Assembly (NCBI GenBank): GCA_046351135.1
Contig: JAXLZA010000001.1
Coordinates: 806,001 to 870,000 of the forward strand
Source: UBA4427 sp046351135
Lineage (GTDB): Bacteria; Myxococcota_A; UBA9160; UBA4427
DNA: 64,000 nt
Direction: 5' to 3'
The position numbers were made by a program, and so were the translations under genes. This document shows positions 27,448 to 36,033 of the stretch, piece by piece; the first letter of the stretch is position 1, and every line of letters starts with the position of its first letter. The notes under the pieces are model-generated. The model did no database searches. It worked only from the letters and a program-made list of their open reading frames with translations, and had not been told where the DNA came from.

Positions 27448-27894
27448 CTAGCCGAGCCGCTCCTGGACGAGGCGGCGCGCGAGATCACCATCGATCTCGC
27501 CCTTGTGGGCCTTCATCAGGGCCCCCATGACCTTGCCGACGTCCTTGCCGCTCGAGGCGCCGGTCTGGGCGACGGCGGCCTCGATCCACGCCCGGGTCTT
27601 CGCCTCGTCGGCGAGCTTCGGCAGGAACTCCTGGATCACCGCGAGCTCCGCCCGCTCCGCCGCCGCGAGCTCCTCGCGACCGGCGTTCGTGAAGGCCTCG
27701 ATGCTCTCCTTGCGCTGCTTCTCGAGCTTGCGCAGCAGGCCCTCGCAGGCCTCGTCGGAGACCGTCGTCGAGCCGTCCTTCTTCATCTCGTTGAGGAAGG
27801 CCGTCCGCATCGAGCGCAGCGCCACGAGGCGCCGCTCGTCCTTGGCCTTCATGGCCTGCTTCATCTGCTCGGTGACCTGGTCCGCGATCGGCAT
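27448..27894 (-). CDS. yqeY: YqeY/GatB-like domain protein
   Basis: A 148-residue helical protein of the YqeY family, related to the C-terminal tRNA-binding domain of GatB. Typical family features are the N-terminal MKAKDERRLVALRSMRTAF, QRKESIEAFTNAGREELAAAERAELAVIQEFLP (here cut as QRKESIEAF, then EQA-like helix) and the C-terminal GKVMGALMKAHKGEIDG. Its function is poorly defined, probably linked to amidation of mischarged tRNA or translation. It is unrelated to the steroid genes on either side. Confidence 0.9.
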   Translation of the reverse strand: MPIADQVTEQMKQAMKAKDERRLVALRSMRTAFLNEMKKDGSTTVSDEACEGLLRKLEKQRKESIEAFTNAGREELAAAERAELAVIQEFLPKLADEAKTRAWIEAAVAQTGASSGKDVGKVMGALMKAHKGEIDGDLARRLVQERLG

Positions 27895-27961
27895 CGGAGG
27901 CTCCTCCCGACCGGCAGCATAGCGGCTGGGCCCGACGGGGAGCGACGCGCCGGCTCGCGGC

Positions 27962-29941
27962 TCAGAACTGGACGGTCAGCTTCAAGTAGCCCGAGCGGGG
28001 CACCTGGGTCGACTGGTTGCGCTGCACGTCGTAGAACTCGGCGTGGCGCGCGTCGTTCAGGTTCTGCCCGACCAGCGAGACGTCGAGCCAATGGACGGGC
28101 TTCCAGCCGAGCCGAAGATCGAGGCGCAGATACTGCCGGACGTTGTCCTTGCGCAGGACCGGCGTGACGCCCTCGAGCCCGTCGACGAAATAGAGCCCGC
28201 CGTCGAGCTCGAAGTCGGCCGGCAGGTCGACGAGCGAGCGGAACACGAACTGGTGGGTCGGATCGCTCTTCTCGAGGGTCGTGGCGGCGAAGGCGGTGCT
28301 GGGGAGCCGCTCGTACTGGTCGAGGATCGAATAGCTGGTGGTCAGACGAAGCCACTGGAAGGGCAGGAAGCTGAGCTCGATCTCCCCCCCGCGGATGCTC
28401 GTCTGTCCGGCGTTCTCGAAGCGGTACGGACCGATGGGCGCGGGCCCGACGAGGACCGAGACGTCGTCGTATTCCGACCAGAAGAGCGAGACCTCCGCCG
28501 TCATCCACTCGATCGTCGAGAAGCGGTAGCCGAGCTCGAAGGCGAGCAGCTGCTCCTGCCGGATGTCTCGGTCGCCCTGGAAAGTCACGAACGGGGCGAG
28601 CTGGCCCGTGAGATCGCGGTCGGTGAAGGTCGGGATGCGCACCGCGCGGGAGACGGCGCCCCAGACGGTGTGGCCCGACACGGGGGTCACGACCAGGCGG
28701 CCGGAGGGCTGGTAGGTGAACCCGGACCAGCTGTTGCCGCCGAGCTTGGTCCCACCGATCAGCTTGACGCGGTCCGAGAGCAGCGGCAGCTCGAGCTGGA
28801 CGAACGCGTCGCCGAGGTGGAAGTCCGTGTCGTTCGGGGAGAAGCCGAGGCCGGTCACGGGCGGCTTGATGTGGGTCGTCCAGTAGCGGTACTCCGCCCC
28901 GTAGACGACGTTCAGGCTCGAGAAGAGCGTGAGCTCGTGCTGCATCTGCAGGTCCGCGGTCTGGCTCTTCTCGTCGAGGGTCACGTCCCGGGCGACGATG
29001 TCGTAGTAGGCGGCGGCGCTGATCCTCGAGCCGTCGTCGAGGCGATGGCGCAGCTGGGCGACGATGTCGCCGCCGCGGCTCTTGCCGTGGCGCTTGTCGA
29101 AGCTCGTGATCGGGAACGGCGGCACGGGGCTCGCGACGCCCTGCCCCCGTTCGAAGTCCAGATCGAAGTAGTCGACGAGCACGGTCGTCTCGGTCTGCTC
29201 GCCGAGCTTCGTGTCCGCACGCCCGCCCAGGCGGAGCTGTCCCCACTCGTCGTCGCCGTCGTAGCGCTTGTGGACGTCGTAGTCCTGGGTCTTCTCGGCC
29301 TTGGTGGTGAAGCGGTACTGGGTGTGGTCCGCGATCGCGCCACCGTAGCGGGCGGCCAGTCCCGCCTCCTGGCTGCCGCCGAAGGCGTGGGCGCGGACGC
29401 CCTGGGTGTCCTTCGCCTTCTTCGAGATGATGTTGATGACGCCGTTCACCGCGTTGGCGCCCCAGATCGTGCCCCCCGGCCCGCGGATCACCTCGATCCG
29501 ATCGACGTCCTCGATCGCGAAGTTCTGCTCGGCCCAGATGACGCCGCCGAAGACGGGCGTGTAGATGCTGCGTCCATCGATCATCACGAGCAGCTTGTTC
29601 GAGAACTCCTGGCGGTAGCCGCGGATGGAGATGGCCCAGCGGCTCGCGTCGATGCGCGCGACCTGGAGGCCCGGGACGATGCGGAGCGCCTCGGGGACGC
29701 TCGTGAAGCCGCCGCGCCGGATGTCCTCGGCGGTGATGACGGTGACGGCGGCCGCGACCTGCTGCTTGCTCTCGGCCTTCTTCGAGACCGAGGTGACCTC
29801 GACGTTCATCAGGTCTTCGAGCGAGAGGTCGAGCAGGTCCTCCTGGGCGTGGGCGGCACCGGCGCAGAGGACGGCGAGGCCGAGGGCGGCGAGCCCCCTC
29901 CTCCAGGCCTGCGGATCGCTCCGAAGACGTCCCTCTCGCAC
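27962..29941 (-). CDS. TonB-dependent outer-membrane receptor
   Basis: A 659-residue receptor with a signal peptide (Arg-rich n-region, LAALGLAVLCAGAAHAQ, cleavage after AHA). The plug domain follows (VTVITAEDIRRGGFTSVPEALRIVPG in part, IRGYRQEFSNKLLVMIDGRSIY, RIEVIRGPGGTIWGANAVNGVINI), then a beta-barrel ending in LKLTVQF with a terminal Phe. I chose the GTG at 29941 because GGGGGAGGC lies just upstream and it yields a normal signal peptide; an ATG at 30049 would add 36 residues before it. It shares strand and neighbourhood with ipdF and fadE30, so uptake of a steroid or other hydrophobic substrate is possible, but family motifs do not reveal the ligand. Confidence 0.9.
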   Translation of the reverse strand: MREGRLRSDPQAWRRGLAALGLAVLCAGAAHAQEDLLDLSLEDLMNVEVTSVSKKAESKQQVAAAVTVITAEDIRRGGFTSVPEALRIVPGLQVARIDASRWAISIRGYRQEFSNKLLVMIDGRSIYTPVFGGVIWAEQNFAIEDVDRIEVIRGPGGTIWGANAVNGVINIISKKAKDTQGVRAHAFGGSQEAGLAARYGGAIADHTQYRFTTKAEKTQDYDVHKRYDGDDEWGQLRLGGRADTKLGEQTETTVLVDYFDLDFERGQGVASPVPPFPITSFDKRHGKSRGGDIVAQLRHRLDDGSRISAAAYYDIVARDVTLDEKSQTADLQMQHELTLFSSLNVVYGAEYRYWTTHIKPPVTGLGFSPNDTDFHLGDAFVQLELPLLSDRVKLIGGTKLGGNSWSGFTYQPSGRLVVTPVSGHTVWGAVSRAVRIPTFTDRDLTGQLAPFVTFQGDRDIRQEQLLAFELGYRFSTIEWMTAEVSLFWSEYDDVSVLVGPAPIGPYRFENAGQTSIRGGEIELSFLPFQWLRLTTSYSILDQYERLPSTAFAATTLEKSDPTHQFVFRSLVDLPADFELDGGLYFVDGLEGVTPVLRKDNVRQYLRLDLRLGWKPVHWLDVSLVGQNLNDARHAEFYDVQRNQSTQVPRSGYLKLTVQF

Positions 29942-30171
29942 CCTGCCTCCCCCTCGCCCACGCCGGGCCCGCCCGCGCGCGATGCGTGCCGGCACCACCG
30001 TTCTTCGGTGTGCGAAACGAGTGACCTGAGGGAGCAGCGCGCAGGACATCGAACGGACGCGGCGGAATCGTCCAATCGGAGCGGAGTGCGGGGGGAATCG
30101 AGCCCCGTCGGCCGGGCCCGGCTCGGGAGATCCCCCGAGCCGATGGGTCGGAGACCGGGCTGGGGCGCGCC

Positions 30172-30969
30172 TCAGGCGCGCTGGCTCGAGACCGAGACGA
30201 CCTCGCCCGTCATGTAGGACGAGTAGTCGCTCGCGAGGAAGACCATCACGTTCGAGACCTCCCAGGGCGCGGCGCCCCGGCCGAAGGCCTCCTTCGCCTC
30301 GAGCTCGTCGAGCAGCGCCTGGGGCGTGGTCTTCACCAGGAAGGGATGGATCGCGATCGACGGCGAGACGGCGTTGATGCGGATGCCGTACTCCGCCGCC
30401 TCGAGGGCCGAGCAGCGCGTCAGCGCCATCACGCCGGCCTTCGCCGCCGCATAATGGGCCTGGCCCTTCTGCGCGCGCCAGCCGAGGACGGAGGCGTTGT
30501 TCACGATGACGCCGCTCCGGCGCTCCATCATGTGGGGCAGCACGGCGCGGGTCATGCGGAAGACGCTGTTCAGCGTGATGTCGAGGACCGCCGTCCACTG
30601 GTCGTCGGTCATGTCGACGACGTCGACCTCGCCCCCGAGCCCCGCGTTGTTGATGACGACGTCGATCCGGCCCATGTCCTCGATCGCCGCCGCGACGAGC
30701 GCGCGCACGTCGGCGTCGTCGCGGACGTTGCAGAGGCGGTGGCCGACGGGCTTTCCGGAGATCTTGGCCAGCGCCTCGGCCGCCTCGGCCGTCCGCTTCG
30801 GATGAATGTCGCTGATGAAGAGCCGCGCGCCCTCCTCCGCACAGCGCTGCGCCGTCGCGAAGCCGATCCCCGCTCCGGCGGCGGCCGTCATCAGCACGGT
30901 CTTGCCCTTCAGGAGGTCGTGGGGCGGCACGTAGGCCGGGGGCTGCTGCTTCACGGGTCGGTCGGACAT
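30172..30969 (-). CDS. ipdF: IpdF-like short-chain dehydrogenase
   Basis: A 265-residue SDR. It has the cofactor loop TAAAGAGIGFATAQ (unusual TAAAG in place of TGxxxG), NNAGLGGEVDVVDMTDDQW, the catalytic NASVLGWRAQ and HYAAAKAGVMALTRCSALEAAEYG, and INAVSPSIA. These stretches closely match my memory of mycobacterial Rv3559c (IpdF), the oxidoreductase of the 5-hydroxy-HIP step. As in Mycobacterium, it lies directly downstream of fadE30 (30 bp gap). It acts in the cytoplasm with NAD(P). Confidence 0.87.
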   Translation of the reverse strand: MSDRPVKQQPPAYVPPHDLLKGKTVLMTAAAGAGIGFATAQRCAEEGARLFISDIHPKRTAEAAEALAKISGKPVGHRLCNVRDDADVRALVAAAIEDMGRIDVVINNAGLGGEVDVVDMTDDQWTAVLDITLNSVFRMTRAVLPHMMERRSGVIVNNASVLGWRAQKGQAHYAAAKAGVMALTRCSALEAAEYGIRINAVSPSIAIHPFLVKTTPQALLDELEAKEAFGRGAAPWEVSNVMVFLASDYSSYMTGEVVSVSSQRA

Positions 30970-30999
30970 GACGGAGATCGCCTCTCGCGCCGCGCGCGC

Positions 31000-32184
31000 C
31001 TAACGCGGCTCGCGCGGCAGGCCGAGCACGCGCTCGGACATGATGTTGCGCTGGATCTGGTTCGAGCCGGCGTAGATGGTGTCGGAGCGCGTGAAGAGGA
31101 ACATGCGCTGGAGGCCGTTCAGGTCGTAGGGCGCGCCCTGGGCGAACTCGGCCTCGGGGCCCATCACGTCCATCGCGAGCTTGCCGAGGTCGCGGTGCCA
31201 CGAGGCCCAGAAGATCTTCGAGATCGTCGAGGCCGGCGGCAGCTCGGCGCCCTCGTCGGCGCCCGAGAGCGTGCGCAGGGCGTGGTAGCGCTGGATGCGC
31301 AGGCCCATCCAGGCGTGGGCGATGCGCTGGCGGATCAGCGGGTCGGCGGCGCTGCCGTTCTGCTTCGCGATCCGGATGACGTGGTCGAGCTCGTTCTGGA
31401 AGAGCATCTGCTGGCCGAGGGTCGACGCCCCGCGCTCGAACGCGAGGGTCCCCATCGCCACCGCCCAGCCGCCGTTCACCTTCCCGACGACGTCGTCCTT
31501 CGCGGCCTTCGCGTTGTTGAAGAAGACCTCGCTGAACTCGGAGTCGCCGGTCATCTGGACGATCGGCCGGACCTCGACGCCGGGCTGATCCATCGGGACG
31601 AGGAGGTAGGAGATGCCCTTGTGCTTGGGCTGGGCCTGCGGATCCGTTCGGCAGACGACGAAGCACCAGTCGGACCACTCGGCGCCGGAGGTCCAGACCT
31701 TCTGCCCGTTCACGACCCAGTGGTCGCCCTGCAGCTCGGCCCGGGTCTGCACGTTCGCGAGATCCGAGCCCGCCCCCGGCTCCGAATAGCCCTGGCACCA
31801 GACCTCGTCGCCCGACAGGATCTTCGGCAGGAAGCGCGCCTTCTGGTCCGCGGACCCGAAATGGATCACCGTCGGCCCGAGCAGGCCCTCGCCGATGTGG
31901 CCGACGCGGCCGGGCCCGCCGGCCCGGGCGTACTCCTCGTGAAAGATCATCTGCTGTGAGAGCGGAAGGCCGCGGCCCCCGACCGCCTTGGGCCAGCCGA
32001 CCCCGATCCAGCCCGCGCGCCCCATCAGGCGCTCCCAGGCGTGGCGCTCCTCGAAGAGCGCGTGCTCGTCGCCCGGTCCGCCGCGCCCCTTCACGACCTC
32101 GAACTCCCCGCGCAGGTTCTGCTCGAGCCAGCGGGCGATCTCGGATCGGAAGGCTTCGTCTTGCGGGCTGAAGCGCGCGTCCAT
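31000..32184 (-). CDS. fadE30: FadE30-like acyl-CoA dehydrogenase (HIP-CoA)
   Basis: A 394-residue ACAD that would introduce the first double bond into the propionyl side chain of HIP-CoA. The beta domain is intact (WCQGYSEPGAGSDLANVQT, NGQKVWTSGAEWSDWCFVV), and the C-terminus ends SDTIYAGSNQIQRNIMSERVLGLPREPR. The N-terminal stretch with GEFEVVKGRGGPGDEHALFEER and the FERGASTLGQQ helix resemble FadE30 rather than general FadEs. Upstream it shares a 150-bp divergent region with a fadD3-like gene, and that region holds operator site B. Confidence 0.87.
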   Translation of the reverse strand: MDARFSPQDEAFRSEIARWLEQNLRGEFEVVKGRGGPGDEHALFEERHAWERLMGRAGWIGVGWPKAVGGRGLPLSQQMIFHEEYARAGGPGRVGHIGEGLLGPTVIHFGSADQKARFLPKILSGDEVWCQGYSEPGAGSDLANVQTRAELQGDHWVVNGQKVWTSGAEWSDWCFVVCRTDPQAQPKHKGISYLLVPMDQPGVEVRPIVQMTGDSEFSEVFFNNAKAAKDDVVGKVNGGWAVAMGTLAFERGASTLGQQMLFQNELDHVIRIAKQNGSAADPLIRQRIAHAWMGLRIQRYHALRTLSGADEGAELPPASTISKIFWASWHRDLGKLAMDVMGPEAEFAQGAPYDLNGLQRMFLFTRSDTIYAGSNQIQRNIMSERVLGLPREPR

Positions 32185-32231
32185 CGGGGGCCTCTCGGAT
32201 GGGGCTGGAGGGGATGCGGGAGCCCTCGGAC

Positions 32232-32256
32232 ATTACGATACGATGCGTACCGTTGC
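32232..32256. promoter_or_regulatory. putative TetR operator, site B (fadE30/fadD3)
   Basis: The left half ATTACGATAC is identical to sites C and D; after a 5-base spacer the right half reads GTACCGTTGC. It is centred in the divergent region, about 60 bp from the fadE30 start and about 90 bp from the fadD3 start, so one bound dimer could control both directions. Confidence 0.6.
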
Positions 32257-32334
32257 CAACGCCGCGGGCCCGTCGGAGCGCCCGCAGACGGCCCTGCGCC
32301 CGCTCGGACGCGGAGCCAGGCCGGGGCGAGCCGC

Positions 32335-33945
32335 ATGGAGGCCAGCGCGCAGACGATGCTCGAAGAAGCGACCCTCTGGCGCCTCGTCGAGGCCCGGGCC
32401 GAGGCGACGCCGACCGCCCCGATGGCGGTGGACGAGCGCGGACGCGCCCTCGATTTCGCGGGCTATCGCGACGCCTGTCTCGCCGTGGCGGGCGCCCTCG
32501 CCGACCGCGGCATCGGCCCCGGCCGGCTCGTCTCCTGGATGCTGCCGACCCGCCTCGAGGCGCTCGTGCTGGTGGGCGCCCTCGCCCGCCTGGACGCCGT
32601 CCAGAACCCGATCCTGCCGATCTACCGCGGGCGCGAGGTGCGCTTCATCGTCGCCCAGGCGCGGCCCGCCCTGCTCGTCACGCCCGGCGCCTGGCGTGGC
32701 TTCGACTACGCGGGGATGGCGCGCGAGATCGCCGACGACCATCCCGGCCTCGAGACCCTGGTCGTCGAAGAGGGGCTCCCCGGCGCGCCGCAGCTGGGCT
32801 CCGCCCCGCTCCCCCTCGCGACGAGCCCCGCCGCTCTCCCACCTCCGCCCCGGGCCCTGCCCCCGGCCGAGCTGCCGGTGCGCTGGCTCTTCTACAGCTC
32901 GGGCACGACCGCCGATCCGAAGGGCGCGCTCCATACCGACGCCTCGCTCTGGGCCGCCGCCAAGGGCATGGCGCTCGGCCTCGAGCTCGACGCCGCCGAC
33001 CGGATCGCCTTCGTCTTCCCCTTCACCCACATCGGCGGCTTCGCCTGGCTCCTCGGCGGCCTCGCGGCCGGCGCCTGCCAGATCCTGATCGAGAACTTCG
33101 CCGCCCCCGATACGATGGCGATCCTGCGCCGCCACGGCGTCACCCTCGGCACCGCCGGCACCGTCTTCCACGAGGCCTATCTCCGCGCCGCCCGCGCGTG
33201 CCCCGACCCGCCGCTCTTCCCGCACCTGCGCGCCTTCCCGGGCGGCGGTGCGCCGAAGCCGCCGCAGCTCCACTACGACCTCGTCGCCGAGTTCGGCGGC
33301 GCCGGCATCTGCTCCGGCTGGGGACTCACCGAGGCCCCGAACCTGTCGATGGTCCACGTCCGCGATCCCGACGCGAAGAAGGCGCAGACCGAGGGGCGCC
33401 CCTCGCTGCCCGACGTCGACCTGCGCGCGGTCCGCAGCGACGGGTGCATCGCCGCGCCCGGAGAGCCGGGCGAGCTGCGCGTGCGCGGCCCCCACGTCTG
33501 CCGCGGCTATCTCGACTCCACCCTCGACGCCGCCGGCTTCGACGAGCACGGCTACTTCCGCACCGGCGATCTCGGCGTGATCGACGCCGAGGGCTACGTG
33601 ACGATCACGGGCCGCCTCAAGGACGTGATCATCCGCAAGGGCGAGAACATCCCGGCCAAGGAGGTCGAAGATCTCCTCTACACCCATCCGAAGGTCGCGG
33701 AGGTGGCGGTGATCGGGCTGCCGGATCCGAAGACGGGCGAGCGCTGCTGCGCGGTCGTCGTCGCCCGGGATCCCGCGGATCCGCTGCGCTTCGACGAGAT
33801 GCAGCGCTTCCTGCGCGAAGCGGAGCTGATGGTCCAGAAGATCCCGGAGCAGCTCGAGCTCGTCCCCGAGCTCCCGCGCAATCCGACCGGCAAGATCCTG
33901 AAGCACGCCCTGCGCGCCCGTTATTCGGGGGCCGGGGCTGCCTAG
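32335..33945 (+). CDS. fadD3: FadD3-like acyl-CoA synthetase
   Basis: ATP-dependent CoA ligase of the ANL superfamily, 536 residues. The P-loop is FYSSGTTADPKG (186-197), with GWGLTEAPN (A5-type), YFRTGDLGVIDAEGY, GRLKDVIIRKGENI and the C-terminal catalytic lysine in NPTGKILK. FadD3 activates HIP, the first committed step of C/D-ring degradation. Divergent pairing with fadE30 and shared operator site B support the assignment over a general fatty acyl-CoA ligase. The start is uncertain: ATG at 32335 or at 32356. Confidence 0.8.
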   Translation: MEASAQTMLEEATLWRLVEARAEATPTAPMAVDERGRALDFAGYRDACLAVAGALADRGIGPGRLVSWMLPTRLEALVLVGALARLDAVQNPILPIYRGREVRFIVAQARPALLVTPGAWRGFDYAGMAREIADDHPGLETLVVEEGLPGAPQLGSAPLPLATSPAALPPPPRALPPAELPVRWLFYSSGTTADPKGALHTDASLWAAAKGMALGLELDAADRIAFVFPFTHIGGFAWLLGGLAAGACQILIENFAAPDTMAILRRHGVTLGTAGTVFHEAYLRAARACPDPPLFPHLRAFPGGGAPKPPQLHYDLVAEFGGAGICSGWGLTEAPNLSMVHVRDPDAKKAQTEGRPSLPDVDLRAVRSDGCIAAPGEPGELRVRGPHVCRGYLDSTLDAAGFDEHGYFRTGDLGVIDAEGYVTITGRLKDVIIRKGENIPAKEVEDLLYTHPKVAEVAVIGLPDPKTGERCCAVVVARDPADPLRFDEMQRFLREAELMVQKIPEQLELVPELPRNPTGKILKHALRARYSGAGAA

Positions 33946-33986
33946 CACGCGCGGACTCCGCACGGCTCGCGATGCCTGCCTGGCCC

Positions 33987-34634
33987 TCAGCCGCGCTTCA
34001 GGATGCCCTTCAGCGCGAGCTCGACGAGCGGCTCCACCATCTTCGGCGACAGGCTCCCGCCCCGGAAGAAGAGCGTCACCGAGATGGGCCCGACGACCAG
34101 ATCCGCCGCGAGGTCGAGGTCGACGTCGCTCGAGATCTCGCCCCGGGCCCGCGCCCGCTCGAAGATCCGCACGAAGGGCTCGCGCCGGGCGCGCGCGACC
34201 GGCTCGATCAGCTTCGAGAGCTCGGGGTTGTGGGCGCGCTCGCCGGCGAGGCTCGGGAAGACGGTGCCGAGGGCGGTCGCGTTGAAGGCCTCGATGTACT
34301 TGCGCAGCGTCTCCTTGAGGTCGCGCTCGAGGCTCCCGGAGTCGACGTCCTCGAAGCCCGGCAGGGCCCCGAAGGCCTCGACGACGAGCGGGAGCTTCGA
34401 GGACCAGCGGCGGTAGATGGTCGCCTTGCCGACCCCGGCGCGGAGCGCGACGCCCTCGACGGTCAGCGCCGAATAACCCACCTCGCCGAGCAGGGCGAGC
34501 GTCGCGTCGAGGATCGCCTGGTGGGCCTCCTCGCTGCGCGGGCGGCCCGTGCTGCTCGTCATGCGGCGGCGCTCGGATTTCGTGCGATCCGCTTCGGTCG
34601 GTGCCACTGCTTCCGCATCCTTGCCCGCGCGCAT
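33987..34634 (-). CDS. TetR-family regulator, proposed steroid-regulon repressor
   Basis: A 215-residue TetR-type protein. The N-terminal helix-turn-helix is clear (AILDATLALLGEVGYSALTVEGVALRAGVGKATIYRRW, here read in parts: LLGEVGYSALTVEGVA and AGVGKATIYRRW), followed by an all-helical ligand/dimer domain ending LVELALKGILKRG. I chose the ATG at 34634 for its GAGAGGG; an ATG at 34562 (191 residues) is the alternative. The most symmetric copy of the 25-bp element (site C) lies about 70 bp upstream, suggesting autoregulation. It occupies the place that KstR2 has in mycobacterial clusters, but the operator differs. The ligand is unknown; a CoA thioester such as HIP-CoA is the obvious guess. Confidence 0.85.
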   Translation of the reverse strand: MRAGKDAEAVAPTEADRTKSERRRMTSSTGRPRSEEAHQAILDATLALLGEVGYSALTVEGVALRAGVGKATIYRRWSSKLPLVVEAFGALPGFEDVDSGSLERDLKETLRKYIEAFNATALGTVFPSLAGERAHNPELSKLIEPVARARREPFVRIFERARARGEISSDVDLDLAADLVVGPISVTLFFRGGSLSPKMVEPLVELALKGILKRG

Positions 34635-34704
34635 CGACCCTCTCGGCTCGCGATCCGACCGCGACCCGCCCGCCGAGGCCCGGCCGGGCGTCGACGGCGG
34701 CGCG

Positions 34705-34729
34705 ATTACGATACAGTACGTTCCGTAAT
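34705..34729. promoter_or_regulatory. putative TetR operator, site C (tetR/P450)
   Basis: The best copy of the element: left half ATTACGATAC, five-base spacer, right half GTTCCGTAAT. The outer six bases of each half (ATTACG/CGTAAT) and the inner AC/GT are perfect inverted repeats. It lies between the tetR gene (-) and the P450 operon (+), about 120 bp from the P450 start. Confidence 0.7.
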
Positions 34730-34850
34730 CAACCACCCGAGGCCCGGGCGCTGCGCGCCCCCCGCCCCGAACGCCGGCCCGCCTTCGCCTGGACGGCGAC
34801 CCCGCGGTCCGCGAGCGACCGCATCGACGAGGAAGACAGGCCGCGCCGCC

Positions 34851-36032
34851 ATGGTCGAATACAACCCCTTCGCCGACGCGATCGTCCACGGCGACCCGCT
34901 GCCGATCTACAAGCGCCTGCGCGACGAGGCCCCCGCCTACTATCTCGAGGAGTTCGACACCTGGGCACTGTCCCGCTTCGAGGACGTCTGGAAGGCCTCG
35001 GCGGACATGAAGAACCTGACGGCGGCGAACGGGACGACCTCGGCCCACCTGCTGACGAAGGTCCAGCCCGTCACGCCCATGATCAACAACATGGACGCCC
35101 CGGACCACACGCGTCTGCGCGCCGAGTTCCGCAAGGCCTTCGCCGCCCCCGAGGTCGCGAAGCTCGAGCCGATGATCCGCCGGATCGCGAAGGAGCGCCT
35201 CGCGGCCTGTCTCGAGGCCGGGCGCATGGACGTGATCCACGACTACTCCGCCCACGTCGCCGTCACCGTCGCCTGCACGATCAGCGGCCTGCCCGCCGAG
35301 GACGGCCCCTTCCTGAACGCGCTCGTCTGGCGCTTCTTCCAGCGCGAGGAAGGCGTGCGCGGCATGACCGAGGCCGGGCTCGCGGCGCTCGGCGAGATGT
35401 TCGCCTACTTCCACGACCAGATCGCGCGGCGGCGCCGGGGCACCGCGAAGGACGACGTCCTCCAGAAGCTGCTCGAGTTCGAGCAGGGCGGCCGCCGCCT
35501 CGATGACGACGCCCTCGCCTCCCACCTCTCGATGCTGATCATCGGAGGCTCGGAGACCTTCCCGAAGACGCTCGCCACGATCGTGCGCCGGCTGGCGCAG
35601 CATCCCGACCAGCGGCAGATGTGCGTCGACGATCCAGGCCTGATCCCGGACGCCTACAACGAGGGGCTCCGCTACGACATGCCGACGCAGTTCCTGATGC
35701 GGCAGGTGAAGCGCCCCGTGGAATTCGCCGGCGCGCAGATGAAGCCCGGTCAGGGCGTGATGTTCCTCTACCACTCGGGCAACCACGACGAGCGCGAGTT
35801 CCCCGATCCCGATCGCTTCGACATCCTGCGCCGTCCACCGCGGATCCTGACCTTCGGCTACGGCCCCCACTCCTGCCTCGGCGTCAACGTCGCCCGGCTC
35901 GAGGGGCGCGTCTGCCTCGAGGAGCTGCTCGGGCGCGTGCCGGACTACGCGGTCGACGAGGCCGGCGCCGAGCGGCTCCTGACGGAGTACGTCCAGGGCT
36001 ATTGGAAGCTCCCCATCACCTTCAGGGCCTAG
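34851..36032 (+). CDS. cytochrome P450
   Basis: A 393-residue soluble bacterial P450. The heme ligand is Cys342 in FGYGPHSCLG. The I-helix oxygen-activation motif is IIGGSETFPKTL, the K-helix ExxR is EGLR, and MNNMDAPDHTRLR-type text (NNMDAPDHTRLR) marks the B'/C region. It heads a three-gene operon with an acyl-CoA ligase (1 bp gap) and an MFS transporter, and shares operator site C with the TetR gene. Hydroxylation of a steroid or terpenoid side chain or ring is a reasonable inference; the sequence does not show the substrate. No ferredoxin is adjacent, though a ferredoxin-reductase-like gene lies 3 kb away. Confidence 0.93.
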   Translation: MVEYNPFADAIVHGDPLPIYKRLRDEAPAYYLEEFDTWALSRFEDVWKASADMKNLTAANGTTSAHLLTKVQPVTPMINNMDAPDHTRLRAEFRKAFAAPEVAKLEPMIRRIAKERLAACLEAGRMDVIHDYSAHVAVTVACTISGLPAEDGPFLNALVWRFFQREEGVRGMTEAGLAALGEMFAYFHDQIARRRRGTAKDDVLQKLLEFEQGGRRLDDDALASHLSMLIIGGSETFPKTLATIVRRLAQHPDQRQMCVDDPGLIPDAYNEGLRYDMPTQFLMRQVKRPVEFAGAQMKPGQGVMFLYHSGNHDEREFPDPDRFDILRRPPRILTFGYGPHSCLGVNVARLEGRVCLEELLGRVPDYAVDEAGAERLLTEYVQGYWKLPITFRA

Positions 36033-36033
36033 C

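Noticed and set aside
27420..27449. Rho-independent terminator between maoC and yqeY
   Set aside because: Only a 6-bp stem with an 18-base loop and no U-run; kept only as a direct-repeat observation.
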